A stretch of 64,000 nucleotides of DNA from Pseudomonadota bacterium. GTDB taxonomy: Bacteria; Desulfobacterota; Desulfobulbia; Desulfobulbales; Desulfocapsaceae. Shown one piece after another: positions 61,589-64,000 of this stretch. How positions within the stretch are numbered: position 1 is the stretch's first letter; every line of letters begins with the position of its first letter. The DNA is taken from positions 62,001-126,000 of the forward strand of contig JAEYNP010000039.1 of the NCBI GenBank assembly GCA_023412495.1, written 5' to 3'. A program made the translations under genes and the position numbers. The notes beneath the pieces were generated by a model that made no database searches, was not told where the DNA came from, and saw only the letters and a program-made list of their open reading frames with translations.

Positions 61589-64000
61589 TTAGTTTTGCAT
61601 CACTGCCCGAATCTTCCGCAGCAGGTCGATGACCGTGTAGGGTTTCATCAGGAACTCGTCCACCCCCGCTTCCCGGGCGCTCCGCTCGTTGACCAGCTCG
61701 CTGAACCCGGTACAGAGAATGATCGGGATATCTTTGCGGATTGCCTTTATTTCCGCTGCAAGCTCCTTGCCGGTGAGCTGGGGCATGGTCATGTCGGTGA
61801 TGACGAGATCGAATGCCTGGGGCTCGGCCCGGAAGGCGGCCAGGGCCTCGGGTCCGCCGGTCTTGACCGTTACTTTGTAGCCTGAAGGTTCGAGTATCTC
61901 CACTCCCAGCTGGGCCAGGGTCTCTTCGTCGTCGACGAAGAGAACGCGCTCGCTGCCCGGCGGGAAGGATTCGACGGCCGGCTCCGTCACCCCTTCCAGT
62001 CCCTCCATCCTCGGCAGGAAAACCTTGAAGGTCGTGCCCCTGTGCGGCTGACTGTGGACGCTGATCATCCCGCCGTGCCCTTTGACGATGCCTCTCACCA
62101 CCGACAGGCCAAGGCCCGTCCCCACACCAGCCTCCTTGGTAGTGAAATAGGGATCGAAGATCCGTTCCAGCAGCTCCACGGGAATACCGCTGCCGGTATC
62201 GCTCACCGCCAGACACACGTAGCTGCCCGGCTGCAGCTCGAGATGACGGGATGCCAGCTCCGCACCGACGACAATCTCCGAGACTTCGATGCCAAGAACC
62301 CCTCCCCCCGGCCCCATCGCGTGAGCGGCATTGGTGCAGAGGTTCATAACCACCTGGTGCATTTCGGTGAGATCCATGGACACTATCAGGGGCCTCGCGG
62401 AAGGCGCCGCCCGGGAGACGATCTCTATTGTGGTCGGCAGGAGCGGCCTCATGAGGCGCAAGGCCTCCTTGATGAACTCGGCGAAATCCATCGGAATCTT
62501 CTGATGCTCGGTTTTGCGGCTGAAGGCGAGGATCTGCCTGACCAGATCGGTGGCCCGGGTGGCGGCATCCTTCACCCGCTGCAGGTTGTCCCTGGCCGGG
62601 CCCGAGCCGGGCAGCTTCATGATGGCGATTTCGGTAAATCCCAGGATAATCGCCAGGATGTTGTTGAAATCGTGGGCGATGCCGCCGGCGAGCGTGCCGA
62701 TCGCCTCCATCTTCTGGGCCTGGCGCAACTCCCGCTCCAGCCGCATTTCCACCGTAATATCCCGCGACACGCCGACGAAATTGATGATAGTGCCGGAGCC
62801 GTCACGCACCGGCGAGTCGGTCGCCTCCGTGGGGTATACCGTGCCGTCCTTCTTCCGGCTGAAGATCTGGCCAGACCACACCCTGCCCGCCATCAGGGTC
62901 TCGCGGATCTGCCGGTAAAAGTCCGGGGCATGGACCCCGCTCTGCAGAAGCCGGATGTGGCGGCCGAGGATCTCGTCCCGGGAATACCCGGTCATCCGTT
63001 CGAAGGCGGGGTTGATATACTGGACGATCCATCGGGTGTCCGTGATGAAGATCGCCTCCGCCGCCTGCTCGATCGCCGTGGCCAGCCGAATGCGTTCGTC
63101 GTTGATGGCCTTCTCCCGGGTGCTATCGCGAAGGTAGGCGGAGATGCCACCTCCTTCGGCAGGATAGGCCTTCACCGCCAGCCACCTGCCCGTCCCAACC
63201 CCCGGTCCCTCGTGCCAGTACTGCAGATCGCCGCCGATGCCGCGGGCCATCACCTGCCGGTAGAAGTCCTCGACTTCCGTCATGTCCGGAAAGACTTCCT
63301 GGTGGCTGCGGCCGATGAGGGCATCCCGGTTCTGACCCAGCATCCGTTCCGCCTCCCGGTTCACGTAGGTGAAGCGTAAATCTCCGTCGACGGCGATAAA
63401 GCCGTCGGTGATGCTCTCGAGGATCGTCGCCGTCTGCCGGTGGGCCCGCCCCATCTCCTCCGCCGACCGCCGCCGTTCGGCCATCCGCGCCAGCAGCAGG
63501 ACGATGACCACCAGGAGCCCCGCGACCACGATTACGGCCCCGCGAATGATCCCGCCGTGGATATCCATGAAGGTGACCGGCTCGTTGATGATCAGCGAGC
63601 CCCGCGGCAGGTCGCCCGCATCGATCCCGAAACGTTTCAGCTGCCGGTGATCGAACATGAACCGGTTGGGACTCCTGGTGATCACGGGGATGTTTTCCAG
63701 CCGTTCCCCACCGATGATGCGCAGGGCGATTTCAGCGGCCGTCCGGCCCTGGTCCCATCCGCTGGTCAGCATCCCCCCGACGATGCCCTTGCCCAGGTAA
63801 AAATCCCAGACCCCGTAGATCGGCACCTTTGCCGCATGGGAAATGAGCTCGATGCTTTCGTTGTAGTCGAAGGCCTCATCGTTGCTGTCCCGGTTGAAAG
63901 TCATGAGCAGGATGATCGAGGTGGAGGGGAGATTACCCACCGTCGCCTGCAGTTCCGCCATGGTCAGATCTTCCAGAAACTCAATCTCCGTCTTTCCGGC
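61589..64000 (-). CDS. Hybrid sensor histidine kinase with ABC-type substrate-binding sensor (5' end outside window)
   Basis: The frame is open to the window edge, so the N-terminus is missing; 803 codons are present. Periplasmic part of ABC_sub_bind type (I-P-I-Y-G-V-W-D-F-Y-L-G and G-R-T-A-A-E-I-A-L-R-I-I), a membrane helix (I-V-V-A-G-L-L-V-V-I-V-L-L-L-A), PAS 1 and PAS 2 (I-T-D-T-R-W-I-V-Q-Y-I-N-P-A-F), HisKA with phospho-His in G-G-I-A-H-D-F-N-N-I-L, the ATPase domain (N-A-A-H-A, D-T-G-S-G-I-P, G-T-G-L-G-L), and a receiver with phospho-acceptor D in V-I-T-D-M-T-M-P. Its ligand and cognate regulator are unknown. Confidence 0.92.
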   Translation of the reverse strand, partial: AGKTEIEFLEDLTMAELQATVGNLPSTSIILLMTFNRDSNDEAFDYNESIELISHAAKVPIYGVWDFYLGKGIVGGMLTSGWDQGRTAAEIALRIIGGERLENIPVITRSPNRFMFDHRQLKRFGIDAGDLPRGSLIINEPVTFMDIHGGIIRGAVIVVAGLLVVIVLLLARMAERRRSAEEMGRAHRQTATILESITDGFIAVDGDLRFTYVNREAERMLGQNRDALIGRSHQEVFPDMTEVEDFYRQVMARGIGGDLQYWHEGPGVGTGRWLAVKAYPAEGGGISAYLRDSTREKAINDERIRLATAIEQAAEAIFITDTRWIVQYINPAFERMTGYSRDEILGRHIRLLQSGVHAPDFYRQIRETLMAGRVWSGQIFSRKKDGTVYPTEATDSPVRDGSGTIINFVGVSRDITVEMRLERELRQAQKMEAIGTLAGGIAHDFNNILAIILGFTEIAIMKLPGSGPARDNLQRVKDAATRATDLVRQILAFSRKTEHQKIPMDFAEFIKEALRLMRPLLPTTIEIVSRAAPSARPLIVSMDLTEMHQVVMNLCTNAAHAMGPGGGVLGIEVSEIVVGAELASRHLELQPGSYVCLAVSDTGSGIPVELLERIFDPYFTTKEAGVGTGLGLSVVRGIVKGHGGMISVHSQPHRGTTFKVFLPRMEGLEGVTEPAVESFPPGSERVLFVDDEETLAQLGVEILEPSGYKVTVKTGGPEALAAFRAEPQAFDLVITDMTMPQLTGKELAAEIKAIRKDIPIILCTGFSELVNERSAREAGVDEFLMKPYTVIDLLRKIRAVMQN

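Noticed and set aside
1..64000. CRISPR arrays, tRNA or rRNA genes, transposase genes, prophage genes
   Set aside because: None was found by reading; the only mobile traces are small non-coding repeats.

Overview
The window reads as the chromosome of a high-GC, Gram-negative, probably anaerobic bacterium, most likely of the Desulfobacterota (a Desulfobulbales-like or Geobacter-like lineage). This rests on an outer-membrane assembly protein (BamA), a chemoreceptor fused to a hemerythrin domain, a group-3-like [NiFe] hydrogenase, PEP-CTERM proteins and two genes that appear to use selenocysteine. That placement is inference; no rRNA, tRNA, CRISPR array or transposase gene was seen.

Layout. 1-3711 (minus strand): a compact hydrogenase operon (V4R-like protein, small subunit, large subunit, ferredoxin, second V4R-like protein, maturation protease) joined by ATGA-type overlaps. 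4040-12232: housekeeping genes (pcm, a BamE-like lipoprotein, htpG, a phosphoesterase, protoporphyrinogen oxidase, dnaA, comF), with a candidate origin between dnaA and comF. 12495-23055 (plus): bamA, mfd, a YrfG-like nucleotidase, a glycine-zipper lipoprotein, an EamA transporter and an unrecognised Trp/His-rich membrane protein. 23270-32292 (minus): LtaS-like enzyme, inositol monophosphatase, EamA transporter, isochorismatase-like hydrolase, glycosyltransferase, PilZ protein and MCP-hemerythrin. 32570-38177: a secreted glycosidase-like protein, DUF486, a macro domain protein, and a tandem segmental duplication carrying two PEP-CTERM genes, a decayed macro-domain copy and the tail of an acyltransferase. 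38507-47748: slipin/NfeD pair, ppk1, small proteins, an ABC exporter whose two genes are separated by a mobile repeat, and an AT-richer orphan with a PDZ domain. 47983-57330: a three-domain trehalose enzyme, PEP synthase, two tandem rhodaneses with in-frame UGA, a membrane protein and a broken BON-domain gene. 57674-64000: a DnaE2-like polymerase convergent with a UdgX-like uracil-DNA glycosylase, then a hybrid histidine kinase running off the window.

The strongest unusual signal is at 54572-55362. Two adjacent paralogous rhodanese genes both contain TGA two codons after the Tyr-Cys of the active-site loop. In both, the frame continues with a conserved rhodanese C-terminus, and a hairpin shaped like a bacterial SECIS starts exactly 13 nt after the UGA. 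Taken as ordinary stops, both proteins would lose about 40 percent of the domain. Other notable items are the hydrogenase operon with two V4R-like proteins, a MITE-like repeat flanked by a 12-bp direct repeat inside an ABC operon, the PEP-CTERM/macro duplication, a membrane protein with four Q-P-x-x-G repeats, and a predicted trehalose-6-phosphate-to-glucose-6-phosphate trifunctional enzyme.
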